Shown here: one piece after another, positions 29,509-39,137 of the stretch | Layout of the letters: every line of letters begins with the position of its first letter | Numbering within the stretch: position 1 is the stretch's first letter | Made by a program: the position numbers and the translations under genes | Notes under the pieces: generated by a model | Told to the model about the DNA's origin: nothing | Databases searched by the model: none | Seen by the model: the letters and a program-made list of their open reading frames with translations, nothing else | Assembly (NCBI RefSeq): GCF_001477625.1 | Contig: NZ_CP013692.1 | Span: 558,001-622,000 of the forward strand | Source of the DNA: Paucibacter sp. KCTC 42545 | Lineage (GTDB): Bacteria > Pseudomonadota > Gammaproteobacteria > Burkholderiales > Burkholderiaceae_C | Length of the DNA: 64,000 nucleotides | Reading direction: 5' to 3'

Positions 29509-30822
29509 TCAGCCTTTGCTATTGGCCTTCTGGAATTTCTCCAGCTGCTCGTTGCCGCGCTGGATGGCGGTGTCAATGCCTTCCTTGGGCGTCTTCTTGC
29601 CGCTCCACACGCCTTCCATCTCTTCGTCGATGATAGTGCGGATTTGCACGAAATTGCCCAGGCGCACGCCGCGGGACTTGTCGGTGGTCTTGCGGATCAT
29701 CTGGGTCACGGCCACATCGGTGCCGGGGTTGGCTTTGTAGAAGCCGCTCTTCTCGGTCAGCTCGTAAGCCGCCTTGGTGACGGGCAGATAGCCGGTGCGC
29801 TTATGGCTTTCCATCGCCACTTCGGGGCGCGACAGATAGTTGAAGAAAGCGGCCACGCCCTTGTATTCAGGCGCCTTCTTGCCGGCCATCACCCACAGGC
29901 TAGCGCCACCGATGACGGTGTTCTGCGGCGCGCCAGGCACGTCGGGGTAGAAGGGTAGCGGGGCCATGCCGTAGGCGAACTTGGCGTTCTTCTTCACATT
30001 GGCGTAGAGGCTGGACGAGGCCGTTTGCATCGCGCATTCGCCCGACACAAAAGTCGCATCCGCCGCATTGCCGCGGCCCTTGTAAACAAACAGGCCCTGC
30101 TTGGACATATTCGCCAGGTTTTCGATATGGCGCAGATGCAGCGGGGTGTTGAAGGCCAGGCGCGTGTCCAGGCCGCCGAAGCCGTTGTTCTTGCTGGCGT
30201 ATTCGACGTTGTGCCAGGCCGAGAAGCTCTCCAGCTGCGTCCAGCTGACCCAGCTGGTGGTGTAGGGGCACTTCACGCCGCTGGCCTTGAGCTTGGCGGC
30301 GGCCAGGGCCACCTCGGGCCAAGTGCTCGGCGCCTTGTTGGGGTCCAGGCCGGCGGCCTTGAAGGCATCCTTGTTGTAGAACAGCACGGTGGTGGAGCTG
30401 TTGAAGGGGAAGCTCAGCATCTGCCCATTGGCGGCCGTGTAATAGCCAGCCACGGCGGGCACATAGATGCTGGGGTCGAACTTGGCGCCACCTTGCTTCA
30501 TCACCTCGCCCACCGGCACGATGGCGCCCTTGCTGGCCATCATGGTGGCGGTGCCGACTTCAAACACCTGCAGGATGTGGGGTGCATTGCCGGCGCGGAA
30601 GGCGGCGATGGCGCTGGTCATGGACTCGTCGTAGCTGCCTTTGTAGGCGGGCACGATCTTGTAGTCCTTCTGGCTGGCGTTGAAGTCGCGGGCCAGGTCG
30701 GTGACCCAATCGCCGAGGGCGCCGCCCATGGAATGCCACCACTGGATTTCGGTTTGTGCGCTGGCTTGGGTGCTCAGGCCGGCGATCAGCAGGGCGGGGG
30801 CAATGTGTTTGAGTTTCAGCAT
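29509..30822 (-). CDS. ugpB: sn-Glycerol-3-phosphate-binding periplasmic protein UgpB
   Basis: 437 residues from the ATG at 30822, almost exactly the E. coli UgpB length (438). A signal peptide (1-23, ending TQASA|QTE) precedes the family start [17 protein letters not shown]. Other recognisable blocks are [25 protein letters not shown] and [16 protein letters not shown]. The frame continues upstream to 30987, but that extension is not protein-like. It is the first gene of ugpBAECQ. No convincing two-half Pho box was seen upstream, although ugp operons are classically PhoB-controlled. Confidence 0.95.
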   Translation of the reverse strand: MLKLKHIAPALLIAGLSTQASAQTEIQWWHSMGGALGDWVTDLARDFNASQKDYKIVPAYKGSYDESMTSAIAAFRAGNAPHILQVFEVGTATMMASKGAIVPVGEVMKQGGAKFDPSIYVPAVAGYYTAANGQMLSFPFNSSTTVLFYNKDAFKAAGLDPNKAPSTWPEVALAAAKLKASGVKCPYTTSWVSWTQLESFSAWHNVEYASKNNGFGGLDTRLAFNTPLHLRHIENLANMSKQGLFVYKGRGNAADATFVSGECAMQTASSSLYANVKKNAKFAYGMAPLPFYPDVPGAPQNTVIGGASLWVMAGKKAPEYKGVAAFFNYLSRPEVAMESHKRTGYLPVTKAAYELTEKSGFYKANPGTDVAVTQMIRKTTDKSRGVRLGNFVQIRTIIDEEMEGVWSGKKTPKEGIDTAIQRGNEQLEKFQKANSKG

Positions 30823-31215
30823 GGTTTTAGTGGTTCCAGCGGGGATGGGCGGGGACTTTTTCGTTGCGGATTGTGACATTGCTGGCGGCGCGCTTTGCCA
30901 TGCTGGCCTGGCTGCGAAAATCGCCGCTCCGGGCCAAGGTCTATTCAGCGTTAGGCGGGTAATTTGCTGCGCTGCGGTAGGATTCACCCCCCAAGCAGGA
31001 GGGCAGGGTGGCGACAGGCTGCATTGTTTCCATAGGCGCTTGCGGGCCGGGAGAATCCTCCGGTTTCTTGAGGGGTAGTTCTAATCAAGCAGCCAAAAGC
31101 CGCGCGAATACCCGCACACTCGACGTCTTGCCGCGAATTTCCAGTTCCGCTGCTTGGCCGCTTGCTGCGGCCGAGCAGCCTAATCAGAGCGCTTTGCGGC
31201 GCTCGGCCGCCATTC
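30823..31215. other. 393-bp divergent intergenic region between ugpB and the DUF3683 oxidoreductase
   Basis: It must hold promoters for both directions. I see no recognisable riboswitch or RNA gene. A TGTCAC on the ugpB strand near 30872-30877 is at most half a Pho box. The coding-like frames that cross it have atypical composition and are rejected. Confidence 0.4.
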
Positions 31216-34200
31216 ATGAATGCTCCGCATCCCCTGATGCCCGTAGTGACTCCTCCCGCCAACCCTGCTGACGTTGGCGTGGCCAATTCACATGAGTCAC
31301 ATGCTGCGCCCCGCCTGCGCGAGATTCCCTACAACTACACCTCCTTCTCCGACCGCGAAATCGTCATTCGCCTGCTCGGTAACCGCGCCTGGGAATTGCT
31401 CAATCAGCTGCGCCAGGAGCGCCGCACTGGCCGCAGCGCCCGCATGCTGTACGAGGTGCTGGGTGATATCTGGGTGGTGCAGCGCAACCCCTATTTGCAA
31501 GACGATTTGCTGGACAACCCGAAGCGCCGGGCTTTGCTGATCGAGGCCTTGGAGCACCGCCTGCACGAGGTGGAACGCCGCCGCGACCCCAGCACCGACG
31601 CACAACGCGACGCCCATGTGGGCGAGTTGTTGAGCGCCGCCCGTGGCGCGGTGCAGCAGTTTGCACGCCAGTTTGTGGAGGTGGCCGAGCTGCGCCGCCG
31701 CGCCACCAAGCTGCTGGGCAAATCGACCGCCAAAGACAATATCAAGTTCGACGGGCTCTCGCGCGTCAGCCATGTGACCGACGCCACCGACTGGCGCGTC
31801 GAGTACCCCTTTGTGGTGCTCACCCCCGACACCGAGGCCGAGATGGCGCAGATGGTCAAGAGCTGCGTCGAGCTCGGCCTGACCATCATCCCGCGCGGCG
31901 GCGGCACCGGCTACACCGGCGGCGCCGTGCCCCTGGTGTGGAATAGCGCCGTCATCAATACCGAGAAGCTCGAGGCCTTGCGCGGCGTCGAGATGCTGCG
32001 CCTGCCCGGGCTGGACCGCGAAGTGGCCACCATCTTCAGCGAAGCCGGCGTGGTGACCCAGCGCGTGGCCGATCTGGCCGAGCAGCATGGCTTTGTCTTT
32101 GCGGTGGACCCGACCTCGGCTGAGGCCTCCTGCGTGGGTGGCAATGTGGCCATGAATGCGGGCGGCAAAAAGGCGGTGCTGTGGGGCACGGCGCTGGACA
32201 ACCTGGCCTCCTGGCGCATGGTGACACCCGAGGCCAAGTGGCTGGAGGTGATCCGCCTGAACCACAACCTGGGCAAGATCCACGATGTGGAGATGGCCAG
32301 CTTTGAGCTGAACTATTTCGACGCCACCGGCAAAAAGCTCGAGCGCAGCGAGCGCCTCGACATCCCCGGCCGCGTCTTCCGCAAGGAAGGCCTGGGCAAG
32401 GACGTTACCGACAAATTCCTGGCCGGCCTGCCCGGCATTCAGAAGGAAGGCTGCGATGGCCTGATCACCAGCTGCCGCTGGATCGTCCACAAGATGCCGG
32501 CCCATGTGCGCACCGTTTGCCTGGAGTTCTTCGGCAACCCGCGCGAATGCGTGCCCAGCATTGTCGACATCAAAGACTTCATGTTCGAGGAGGCCAAGCG
32601 CCCGGGCGGCGCGGTGTTGGCCGGTCTTGAGCATCTGGATGACCGCTACCTCAAGGCCGTTGGCTACTCCACCAAGAGCAAGCGCGGCGGCCTGCCCAAG
32701 ATGGTCTTGGTGGGCGATATCGTCGGCGAAGACGCCGATGCCGTGGCGCGCGCCACCAGCGAAGTGGTGCGCCTGGCCAATGGCCGCAATGGCGAAGGCT
32801 TTGTGGCCGTGTCGGCCGACGCCCGCAAGAAGTTCTGGCTTGACCGTAAGCGCACGGCCGCCATCAGCAAGCACACCAACGCCTTCAAGGTGAACGAAGA
32901 CGTGGTGATCCCCTTGCCCCGCATGGGCGAGTACACCCTGGGGATTGAGCGCATCAATATCGAGCTGAGCCTGCTCAACAAGCTGGCCTTGGTGGACGCC
33001 CTGCAAGCCCTGTTCGAGCAAACCAAGTTGCCGCTGGGCAAGAGCGACGACGCCGGCGACATCCCCAGCGCCGAGCTGCTGGGCGACCGGGTTCAGCAAG
33101 CCCGCAGCCTGCTGGCCCAGGTGGGCGGGCAGTGGAAGCAGTGGAAGGATGAGCTGGATCTGGCCCGCGCTGACGAGCCCAGCTTCTTCGACCAATTGCA
33201 AGACCATTCCCTGCGCGCCTCCTGGAAGACCCAGATCCTCAAGCCCCTGCAAGCCATCTTCAATGGCGCGGCGTTTGAGCCCATCTTGGCCGAGTGCAAA
33301 CGCATCCACGGCGAGATCTTGCGCGGCCGCGTCTGGGTGGCCCTGCATATGCACGCCGGCGACGGCAATGTGCACACCAATATCCCCGTCAACTCCGATA
33401 ACTACGAGATGCTGCAGACGGCGCATGGCGCCGTGGCCCGCATCATGAAGCTGGCGCGCAGCCTGGACGGCGTGATCTCCGGCGAGCACGGCATCGGCAT
33501 CACCAAGCTGGAATTCTTGAGTGACGAAGAGCTGGCGCCTTTTGCCGGCTACAAGGCCAAGGTGGACCCGGAAGGCCGCTTCAACAAGGGCAAGCTCTTG
33601 CGCCTGGGCGGGCCGGAGTCCATGACCACCTTCGCCGATCTGACCAATGCCTACACGCCCAGCTTCGGGCTGATGGGGCATGAGTCGCTGATCATGCAGC
33701 AAAGCGATATCGGTGCTATCAGCGACTCGATCAAAGACTGCCTGCGCTGCGGCAAATGCAAGCCGGTCTGCGCCACCCATGTGCCGCGCGCCAATCTTCT
33801 TTACTCGCCGCGTAACAAGATCCTGGCGACCTCGCTGCTGGTCGAGGCCTTCCTGTACGAAGAACAAACCCGCCGCGGCATCTCGATCAAGCACTGGGAA
33901 GAGTTCGAAGATGTGGCTGACCACTGCACGGTCTGCCACAAATGCGCCAACCCCTGCCCGGTCAAGATCGACTTCGGCGATGTGACCATGAATATGCGCA
34001 ATCTCTTGCGCAAGATGGGTCAGAAGAGCTGGCGCCCCGGCAATGCCGCCGCCATGTTCATGCTCAATGCCAGCAACCCCGAGACCATCAAGGTGGCACG
34101 CGCGGCCATGGTGGGCGTGGGCTTCAAGGCGCAGCGCCTGGCGCACGATGTGCTCAAGCGCTTCGCCAAGGCGCAGACGGCGGCGCCCCGCGCCAGCGTC

Positions 34201-35151
34201 GGCCCGGCGCCGATCAAGGAGCAGGTGATTCACTTCATCAACAAAAAGCTCCCCGGCGGCCTGCCCAAGAAGACCGCGCGCGCGCTGCTGGACATCGAGG
34301 ACAAGGACTATGTGCCGGTGATCCGCAACCCGGCCGCTACCAATGCCGAAACCGAGGCGGTGTTCTACTTCCCCGGCTGCGGCTCCGAGCGTTTGTTCAG
34401 CCAGGTCGGCCTGGCGACGCAAGCCATGCTGTGGCACGCGGGGGTGCAGACCGTGCTTCCACCGGGTTATCTGTGCTGCGGCTATCCGCAGCGCGGCTCG
34501 GGTCAGTTCGACAAGGCCGAGAAGATGATCACCGACAACCGGGTCTTGTTCCACCGGGTCGCCAACACGCTCAACTACCTCGACATCAAAACGGTGGTGG
34601 TCAGCTGCGGCACCTGCTATGACCAGCTGCAGGGCTATAAGTTCGAGGACATCTTCCCCGGCTGCCGCATCATCGACATCCACGAGTACCTGCTGGAAAA
34701 AGGCATCACCCTGGGTTCAAGCAAGAGCTATCTCTACCACGACCCCTGCCACACGCCGATGAAGCTGCAAGAGCCGATGAAAACGGTCAAGGCGCTGGTG
34801 GGTGACAACGTGGTTGAAAGCAAGCGCTGCTGCGGCGAGAGCGGCACCCTGGGCGTGACCCGGCCCGATATCTCCACGCAGATCCGCTTCCGCAAGGAAG
34901 AAGAGTTGCGCGCCACCGAGACCCAGCTGCGCGACAGCGGCAAGGTCGCTGCGGCCGATAACCTCAAGATTCTGACCAGTTGCCCCAGCTGCCTGCAAGG
35001 CCTGAGCCGCTACGGTGGCGACTTGCAAAACGGCTTGCTGGAGGCCGACTACATCGTCGTTGAGATGGCGCGCCAAATCCTCGGTGAGGATTGGATGCCG
35101 GAGTATGTGGCCAAGGCCAATAACGGCGGCATTGAGCGAGTGCTGGTGTAA
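31216..35151 (+). CDS. Giant FAD-linked oxidoreductase with DUF3683, 4Fe-4S and CCG domains
   Basis: 1311 residues. The N-terminal ~190 residues match DUF3683 ([21 protein letters not shown]). An FAD_binding_4/GlcD-type domain follows (about 190-410; [15 protein letters not shown] and [20 protein letters not shown]), then a FAD-oxidase C-terminal part with [14 protein letters not shown] and [10 protein letters not shown] (about 705-770). Two ferredoxin-like clusters come next: [11 protein letters not shown] and [14 protein letters not shown] (about 840-920). Two CCG/HdrD-type domains end the protein: [10 protein letters not shown]...[11 protein letters not shown] and DPCHTPMK...KRCCGESG. The family is related to D-lactate/glycolate dehydrogenases and should oxidise a 2-hydroxyacid while passing electrons through Fe-S to quinone. 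ATG 31216 is preferred to a TTG at 31162. It is transcribed away from ugp. Confidence 0.93.
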   Translation: MNAPHPLMPVVTPPANPADVGVANSHESHAAPRLREIPYNYTSFSDREIVIRLLGNRAWELLNQLRQERRTGRSARMLYEVLGDIWVVQRNPYLQDDLLDNPKRRALLIEALEHRLHEVERRRDPSTDAQRDAHVGELLSAARGAVQQFARQFVEVAELRRRATKLLGKSTAKDNIKFDGLSRVSHVTDATDWRVEYPFVVLTPDTEAEMAQMVKSCVELGLTIIPRGGGTGYTGGAVPLVWNSAVINTEKLEALRGVEMLRLPGLDREVATIFSEAGVVTQRVADLAEQHGFVFAVDPTSAEASCVGGNVAMNAGGKKAVLWGTALDNLASWRMVTPEAKWLEVIRLNHNLGKIHDVEMASFELNYFDATGKKLERSERLDIPGRVFRKEGLGKDVTDKFLAGLPGIQKEGCDGLITSCRWIVHKMPAHVRTVCLEFFGNPRECVPSIVDIKDFMFEEAKRPGGAVLAGLEHLDDRYLKAVGYSTKSKRGGLPKMVLVGDIVGEDADAVARATSEVVRLANGRNGEGFVAVSADARKKFWLDRKRTAAISKHTNAFKVNEDVVIPLPRMGEYTLGIERINIELSLLNKLALVDALQALFEQTKLPLGKSDDAGDIPSAELLGDRVQQARSLLAQVGGQWKQWKDELDLARADEPSFFDQLQDHSLRASWKTQILKPLQAIFNGAAFEPILAECKRIHGEILRGRVWVALHMHAGDGNVHTNIPVNSDNYEMLQTAHGAVARIMKLARSLDGVISGEHGIGITKLEFLSDEELAPFAGYKAKVDPEGRFNKGKLLRLGGPESMTTFADLTNAYTPSFGLMGHESLIMQQSDIGAISDSIKDCLRCGKCKPVCATHVPRANLLYSPRNKILATSLLVEAFLYEEQTRRGISIKHWEEFEDVADHCTVCHKCANPCPVKIDFGDVTMNMRNLLRKMGQKSWRPGNAAAMFMLNASNPETIKVARAAMVGVGFKAQRLAHDVLKRFAKAQTAAPRASVGPAPIKEQVIHFINKKLPGGLPKKTARALLDIEDKDYVPVIRNPAATNAETEAVFYFPGCGSERLFSQVGLATQAMLWHAGVQTVLPPGYLCCGYPQRGSGQFDKAEKMITDNRVLFHRVANTLNYLDIKTVVVSCGTCYDQLQGYKFEDIFPGCRIIDIHEYLLEKGITLGSSKSYLYHDPCHTPMKLQEPMKTVKALVGDNVVESKRCCGESGTLGVTRPDISTQIRFRKEEELRATETQLRDSGKVAAADNLKILTSCPSCLQGLSRYGGDLQNGLLEADYIVVEMARQILGEDWMPEYVAKANNGGIERVLV

Positions 35152-35187
35152 GACGACGCAGGCGAACCTGCTGGGCTTAGGCCTGGC

Positions 35188-35204
35188 AGATCTTGCAAAG
35201 ATCT
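35188..35204. terminator. Hairpin between convergent genes
   Basis: A perfect 7-bp stem (AGATCTT / AAGATCT) with a 3-base GCA loop, followed on the plus strand by TTCGCT. It lies between the convergent oxidoreductase and Bug genes, so it can serve either side, though the stem is AT-rich and the T-tail is short. Confidence 0.45.
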
Positions 35205-35221
35205 TTCGCTAGGGATTGGCG

Positions 35222-35246
35222 GGCAAGACCTGACCCCGAAAGGTCA
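35222..35246. repeat. Copy of the GGCAAGACCTGACCCC motif with a small hairpin
   Basis: The 16-base motif at 35222-35237 also occurs at 25090-25105 and, reversed, at 59816-59831. Here it is joined to a 5-bp stem TGACC-CCGAAA-GGTCA (35231-35246). It sits in the 112-bp convergent gap and probably belongs to the same REP-like family as the ugp repeats. Confidence 0.6.
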
Positions 35247-35263
35247 GCTTGGCATCCCAGCGC

Positions 35264-36295
35264 TTACTCCGCCGACAGCTTGCGCTCTTTGATCAGCGTG
35301 TGCCAGATCTGCGTTTCCTGCTGCAGATAGCGCGCCAGGCTGGGGCCGTCGCCAGGGATGACTTGCAAGCCGAACTCTTCCAGCCTGGCCTTCACCTCGG
35401 GCAGGGCGATGGCCTTGTTCATCTCCAGCGTCAGGCGCTGCACGATGGGCTCGGGCGTGCCTTTGGGCACGAACAGGCCCTGCCAGGCCGATACGTCCAC
35501 GCCCTTGAGCCCCAATTCCTCGAAGGTGGGTACATCGGGCAGTTGCTGGAGGCGGGTCTTGCTCAGCACCGCCAAGGCCCTGAGCTTGCCGGCACGGATC
35601 TGGGACAGGCCGGCGGCGCTGTCCAGAATCGCCATCGGCACAATGCCCGACATCACATCCTGAATCGCGAAGGCCGTGCCTCGGTAGGGCACATGCACCA
35701 CAAAGCTCTCGCTGCGCTGCTTGATCAGCTCCATGGCCAGATGGTGCGGGCTGCCGATGCCCGGTGAGGCGTAGCTGTATTTGCCGGGGTTCTTCTTGAT
35801 TTCCGCCAGCCACTGGCTGGCACTGCTGAAGCCTGAGCTGGGGTTAACGGCCAAAATCAGCGGAAAGCGCGCCATCATGCCCACCGGCGTGAAGTCACTG
35901 GCTGCGTAGGGCAGCTTTTTGTACATGGCGCTGTTGAAAATCATCGCGCCGTTGTCCCCGCTGAGGAGGGTGTAGCCATCGCCAGGCGACTTGGCGGCCG
36001 CGTCGGTGCCTATGCTGCCTCCGGCGCCGGGGCGGTTGTCGATCACCAGGGTCTGGCCCAGCTGTTTGCCCAGGGCAGGCGCGAGTTGGCGGGCCAAAAA
36101 GTCAGAGCCGCCGCCTGCCGGGTAGGCCACGATCCACTTGATCGGTTTGTTGGGCCAGGTACCGCTCGTCTCGGCGGCCGCTGAGGCGAGGCCTGGGGCC
36201 AGCAGCGTGGCGCCCAAACTGGCCGTTAGCTTGAGGATGGCCTGGCGGCGTGTGTGGACCTTGGTCGTGACTTGGGCTGCTGGCGTGTGGGTCAT
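35264..36295 (-). CDS. Bug/TctC-family tripartite tricarboxylate-type substrate-binding protein
   Basis: 343 residues. The N-terminus carries a twin-arginine-like signal (HTRRQAILKLTASLGATLLAPGLASA). The mature part has the Bug hallmarks WPNKPIKWIVAYPAGGGSDFLAR, VIDNRPGAGGSIGTDAAAKSPGDGYTLL and FEELGLKGVDVSAWQGLFVPKGTP. Bug proteins bind carboxylates or aromatic acids in the periplasm. No TctA/TctB membrane genes lie nearby, which is common for the many orphan Bug proteins of Burkholderiales, so the ligand is unknown. It is convergent with the DUF3683 gene and divergent from the HIT gene. Confidence 0.93.
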   Translation of the reverse strand: MTHTPAAQVTTKVHTRRQAILKLTASLGATLLAPGLASAAAETSGTWPNKPIKWIVAYPAGGGSDFLARQLAPALGKQLGQTLVIDNRPGAGGSIGTDAAAKSPGDGYTLLSGDNGAMIFNSAMYKKLPYAASDFTPVGMMARFPLILAVNPSSGFSSASQWLAEIKKNPGKYSYASPGIGSPHHLAMELIKQRSESFVVHVPYRGTAFAIQDVMSGIVPMAILDSAAGLSQIRAGKLRALAVLSKTRLQQLPDVPTFEELGLKGVDVSAWQGLFVPKGTPEPIVQRLTLEMNKAIALPEVKARLEEFGLQVIPGDGPSLARYLQQETQIWHTLIKERKLSAE

Positions 36296-36353
36296 GGGCC
36301 TATCGCTTGTGCTTGCTAAAGTCTGCGCATCTTAGTCAGCCCGTGAGCACAAT

Positions 36354-36797
36354 ATGAACAATATTCAGCCCCAATGTCCTTTGTGCCAGGAGAGTGGTGG
36401 CTTGCTGGTGGCGCAAAGCGCGCAGTGGCGCGTGGTGCGCGTGCTGGACGACAGCAACTTCCCCGCCTTTTATCGCTTGATCTGGGCCAGCCATGTGGCT
36501 GAGTTCAGCGATCTTTCGCCCGCCGAGCGCGTGGACTGCATGGCCGCGGTGGCGGCGGTGGAGTGCGCCTTGATGGAGGCCCTGGCGCCCACCAAGATCA
36601 ATCTTGCGAGCCTGGGCAATATGGTGCCGCATCTGCATTGGCACCTCATCGCCCGCTTCGATTGGGACAGCCATTTCCCCAACCCGATCTGGGGCCAGGC
36701 CAAGCGCGAGGTGGCGGGTGGCGCGGCGGCTCGGCTGGCGCTGCCTTTGGCCGAGCTGGATCAGCGCGTGCTGGCTGCGCTGGCTGGATTGGCCTGA
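36354..36797 (+). CDS. HIT-family hydrolase
   Basis: 147 residues. The histidine triad is visible as HLHWHLIARF (about residues 97-106), and an N-terminal CPLCQESGG pair of cysteines may bind zinc as in other HIT proteins. The family hydrolyses nucleotide-linked phosphoramidates or dinucleoside polyphosphates. It is a short single gene, divergent from the Bug gene, with its stop 35 bp from the convergent ornithine cyclodeaminase gene. Confidence 0.92.
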   Translation: MNNIQPQCPLCQESGGLLVAQSAQWRVVRVLDDSNFPAFYRLIWASHVAEFSDLSPAERVDCMAAVAAVECALMEALAPTKINLASLGNMVPHLHWHLIARFDWDSHFPNPIWGQAKREVAGGAAARLALPLAELDQRVLAALAGLA

Positions 36798-36831
36798 TCA
36801 AGCCGGCCTGATCAAGCCGCGCAATGCCGCC

Positions 36832-37887
36832 TCAGGCAGCGGCCAAGGTGACTGCCAACATGGGCGCCGGGCGCTGCTGCAGCTGGCCAAACAGATCCTT
36901 CGGGTCGGCCATGCTGGGCACCAGACTGACGTCCTGGCCCAGGCCCAGTTCCCGCGCCAGATCGCGCAGCAGGCGCAGGGCGGAGTAGTCTTCTAGCGCA
37001 AAGCCCACCGAATCAAACACGGTCACTTGCGCGTCGTTGTCGCGGCCCTGGGCCTGGCCCTTGAGCACGCGCCAGAATTCGGTGACCGGGAAGTCCGCCG
37101 GCATCTGCTGCACATCGCCCTCGATGCGCGATTGCGGCTCGAACTCCACAAACACCTTGGCCATCTCCAGCACGGCGGGGTGCAATTCGGTCTTACCGGG
37201 GCAGTCGCCGCCGACGCCGTTGATGTGCATGCCGGGCTCAATCATCTCGGGCGTGAGGATGGTGGCATTGGTCTTGTCCGCCGTGACGGTGGTGACGATG
37301 TCGGCACCACGCACTGCCTCGGCAATGCTCTTGCACAGCTTGAGGCGCAGGCCGGCCTGACCTTGCAGATTGCGCATCAGCTTGGCACTTGCAGCGGGGT
37401 CGAGGTCGAAGAGGCGGATCTCTTCGATGCCCAGCAGGTGGTGGAAGGCCAGGGCCTGGAACTCGCTTTGCGCACCGTTGCCAATCAGGGCCATGGTCTT
37501 GGCATTGCGACGGGCCAATTGCTTGGCGGCCATGGCCGAGGTGGCGGCGGTGCGCAAGGCGGTGGTCAGGGTCAGCTCGCTCAGCAATTCGGGTCGGCCG
37601 GTGGCCACATCGGCCAGCACGCCCAAAGCCATCACGGTGGGCAGGCCTGCCTGGGTGTTTTTGGGGTGGCCGTTGACGTATTTGAAGGTGTAGAGCTGGG
37701 CGTCGGCAATCGGCATCAGCTCGATCACGCCATCGGCGGAATGGCTGGCCACGCGGGCGCATTTGTCAAACTCTTGCCAGCGCAGATAGTCGGCCTCGAT
37801 GTAGCTGCACATGCGCTGCAGCAGGGCGGGCACGCCCAGGGCCTGGGCCATTCGGGCGATGTCTTGGGTGTTGAGCAGGGTGGTCAT
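36832..37887 (-). CDS. Ornithine cyclodeaminase
   Basis: 351 residues, the normal length for the family. Visible are the substrate region (FKYVNGHPKNTQAGLPTVMALGVL), the dinucleotide-binding loop (MALIGNGAQSEFQALAFHHL) and the conserved DSVGFALEDYSALR block near residue 290. The enzyme converts L-ornithine to L-proline and ammonia with NAD. It is divergently transcribed from an Lrp/AsnC regulator 167 bp away, which is the probable regulator. Other members of the mu-crystallin superfamily (alanine dehydrogenase, lysine cyclodeaminase) are possible, but the match to ornithine cyclodeaminase is close. Confidence 0.93.
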   Translation of the reverse strand: MTTLLNTQDIARMAQALGVPALLQRMCSYIEADYLRWQEFDKCARVASHSADGVIELMPIADAQLYTFKYVNGHPKNTQAGLPTVMALGVLADVATGRPELLSELTLTTALRTAATSAMAAKQLARRNAKTMALIGNGAQSEFQALAFHHLLGIEEIRLFDLDPAASAKLMRNLQGQAGLRLKLCKSIAEAVRGADIVTTVTADKTNATILTPEMIEPGMHINGVGGDCPGKTELHPAVLEMAKVFVEFEPQSRIEGDVQQMPADFPVTEFWRVLKGQAQGRDNDAQVTVFDSVGFALEDYSALRLLRDLARELGLGQDVSLVPSMADPKDLFGQLQQRPAPMLAVTLAAA

Positions 37888-38018
37888 GGGCTGTCTCCAA
37901 AAGGGTTTTTGCCTTCGCCCGGTACGGTGCCGGGCAGGTCATTGCTTCGGTGTCGCCATTCTTCTCGCCTGCAGAGTGAAAGAGAAGCCGCTGAAATGCC
38001 CGAGAATCGCTAGAAATT

Positions 38019-38031
38019 TGCCATATCGGCA
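38019..38031. promoter_or_regulatory. Candidate operator between ornithine cyclodeaminase and the Lrp-type gene
   Basis: A 13-bp palindrome TGCC-ATATC-GGCA lies 23 bp upstream of the Lrp-type start, followed by a related AT-rich stretch TTTGTCAGAATGCCAA reaching almost to the ATG. The AT-rich character contrasts with the flanking DNA and fits a site where the regulator controls itself and the divergent gene. Confidence 0.45.
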
Positions 38032-38054
38032 GACTAATTTGTCAGAATGCCAAT

Positions 38055-38480
38055 ATGGACACCTTGGACCAACAACTGCTGGCCCTGCTGCGGGCGGACG
38101 CGCGCAGCTCGGTCGCGACCCTGGCGCACAAGCTCAAGGTCTCGCGCGGCACCGTCACCAATCGCATCGCCAAGCTTGAAGATGCCGGCGTGATCGTGGG
38201 CTACACCGTGCGTTTACGGCCGGATGAAACGCCCAACGAGATCACCGCCTGGATGAGCATTGCGGTGGAAGGCAATAAGACCCGCGAGGTGATCAGCATC
38301 TTGCTGGGTGAGCCCGGCGTGGCGGGCCTGTTCGACACCAATGGCCGCTGGGACCTGCTGGCCGAATTGCGTGCCGCCACGCTGGGTGAGCTGGCCGAGG
38401 TGCTGGAGCGGGTGCGCTTGATCAAGGGCATTGGCGCTACCGAGACCAGCATTCACTTGCAGAGCTATATGGCCTCGTAA
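38055..38480 (+). CDS. Lrp/AsnC-family transcriptional regulator
   Basis: 141 residues. An N-terminal winged helix-turn-helix (DQQLLALLRADARSSVATLAHKLKVSRGTVTNRIAKLEDAGVI) is followed by the RAM/AsnC ligand-binding domain (about 60-140). It probably binds an amino acid such as ornithine, arginine or proline and controls the divergent ornithine cyclodeaminase gene; that link rests on position only. Length is slightly short of Lrp (about 164) but normal for AsnC-like members. Confidence 0.93.
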   Translation: MDTLDQQLLALLRADARSSVATLAHKLKVSRGTVTNRIAKLEDAGVIVGYTVRLRPDETPNEITAWMSIAVEGNKTREVISILLGEPGVAGLFDTNGRWDLLAELRAATLGELAEVLERVRLIKGIGATETSIHLQSYMAS

Positions 38481-38516
38481 TTGCGGCCTGAGGTATGAGG
38501 CAGGCTGGCGGCCGGG

Positions 38517-39137
38517 CTAGGGTTGCCGTGCCAGCTCCGCGGCCATGGCTTGGGCCAGCTGCTGCAGCACCTGGCTGTGGGCATAGGCAATGCGCTCGGG
38601 GTCGCGGCTGCTGGCGCTGGCTTCGAAGCGGCCTTGCTGCCAGCGCACTTCCGGCTTGCCTTCGCGCAACCAACTCCAGTGCGCTTCCAGCGTGACACGG
38701 CCCTGGCCGTCGGCCTCCAGGCTGCGCACATCCAGCCACAGCAGCCAAGCCGGGTCGCTGGTGCTGGGTTGCGGGCGCAGCTTGCTCAGCGTCACGCTGC
38801 GGCCGAGCAGGGCCGATAAATCGTCCGCCAGCACGCGCGGCACGGCTTCACTCAGGGGCTCGGCCCAGCGCGCTACGTCGCGGTAGTGCACCTCGCCGGC
38901 GGCAATCCGCTCCAGCAGATGGTTACGCCGGATCAGGTCGGGCAGGATCACCCGGTCCACCACCACACTGGCCTTGCTGGCGCTGCTGTTGGCAACTTGC
39001 GTGGCTGGGGGCATGGCTTGCAAGGACTGCAAAGCAACGCTGCGCGGCGGCGGAACATCGCTGGCGCAGGCGCTCAGCAGCAGCGCGCCAACAAGGGCAG
39101 CCGCGCTGGCGGTGAAATGGTGCGGGCTTGGCTTCAC
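38517..39137 (-). CDS. ABC-type transport auxiliary lipoprotein (PqiC/DUF330-like) of the Mla/MCE operon
   Basis: 206 residues from a GTG that overlaps the mlaD stop (GTGA), the only start that gives a clean lipoprotein signal: a basic start, then AAALVGALLLSACAS with the lipobox Cys near residue 23. The mature part (VALQSLQAMPPA..., VDRVILPDLIRRNHLLERIAAGEVHYRDVARWAEPLSE) fits the ABC_trans_aux family. Such lipoproteins stand at the outer membrane and interact with MCE proteins in lipid or solvent transport. It is the last gene of the operon. The in-frame extension upstream to 39272 lies inside mlaD and is rejected. Confidence 0.88.
   Translation of the reverse strand: MKPSPHHFTASAAALVGALLLSACASDVPPPRSVALQSLQAMPPATQVANSSASKASVVVDRVILPDLIRRNHLLERIAAGEVHYRDVARWAEPLSEAVPRVLADDLSALLGRSVTLSKLRPQPSTSDPAWLLWLDVRSLEADGQGRVTLEAHWSWLREGKPEVRWQQGRFEASASSRDPERIAYAHSQVLQQLAQAMAAELARQP

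Noticed and set aside
30860..30890. Pho box upstream of ugpB
   Set aside because: Only one half-site-like TGTCAC is present; the second half does not match, so it was not annotated.
31297..34683. A 1128-codon open frame on the minus strand opposite the DUF3683 oxidoreductase
   Set aside because: It is antisense to a clearly homologous gene, its translation is His/Gln/Ala/Gly-rich and low in family-like motifs, and such frames are common opposite GC-rich genes with strong third-position bias.
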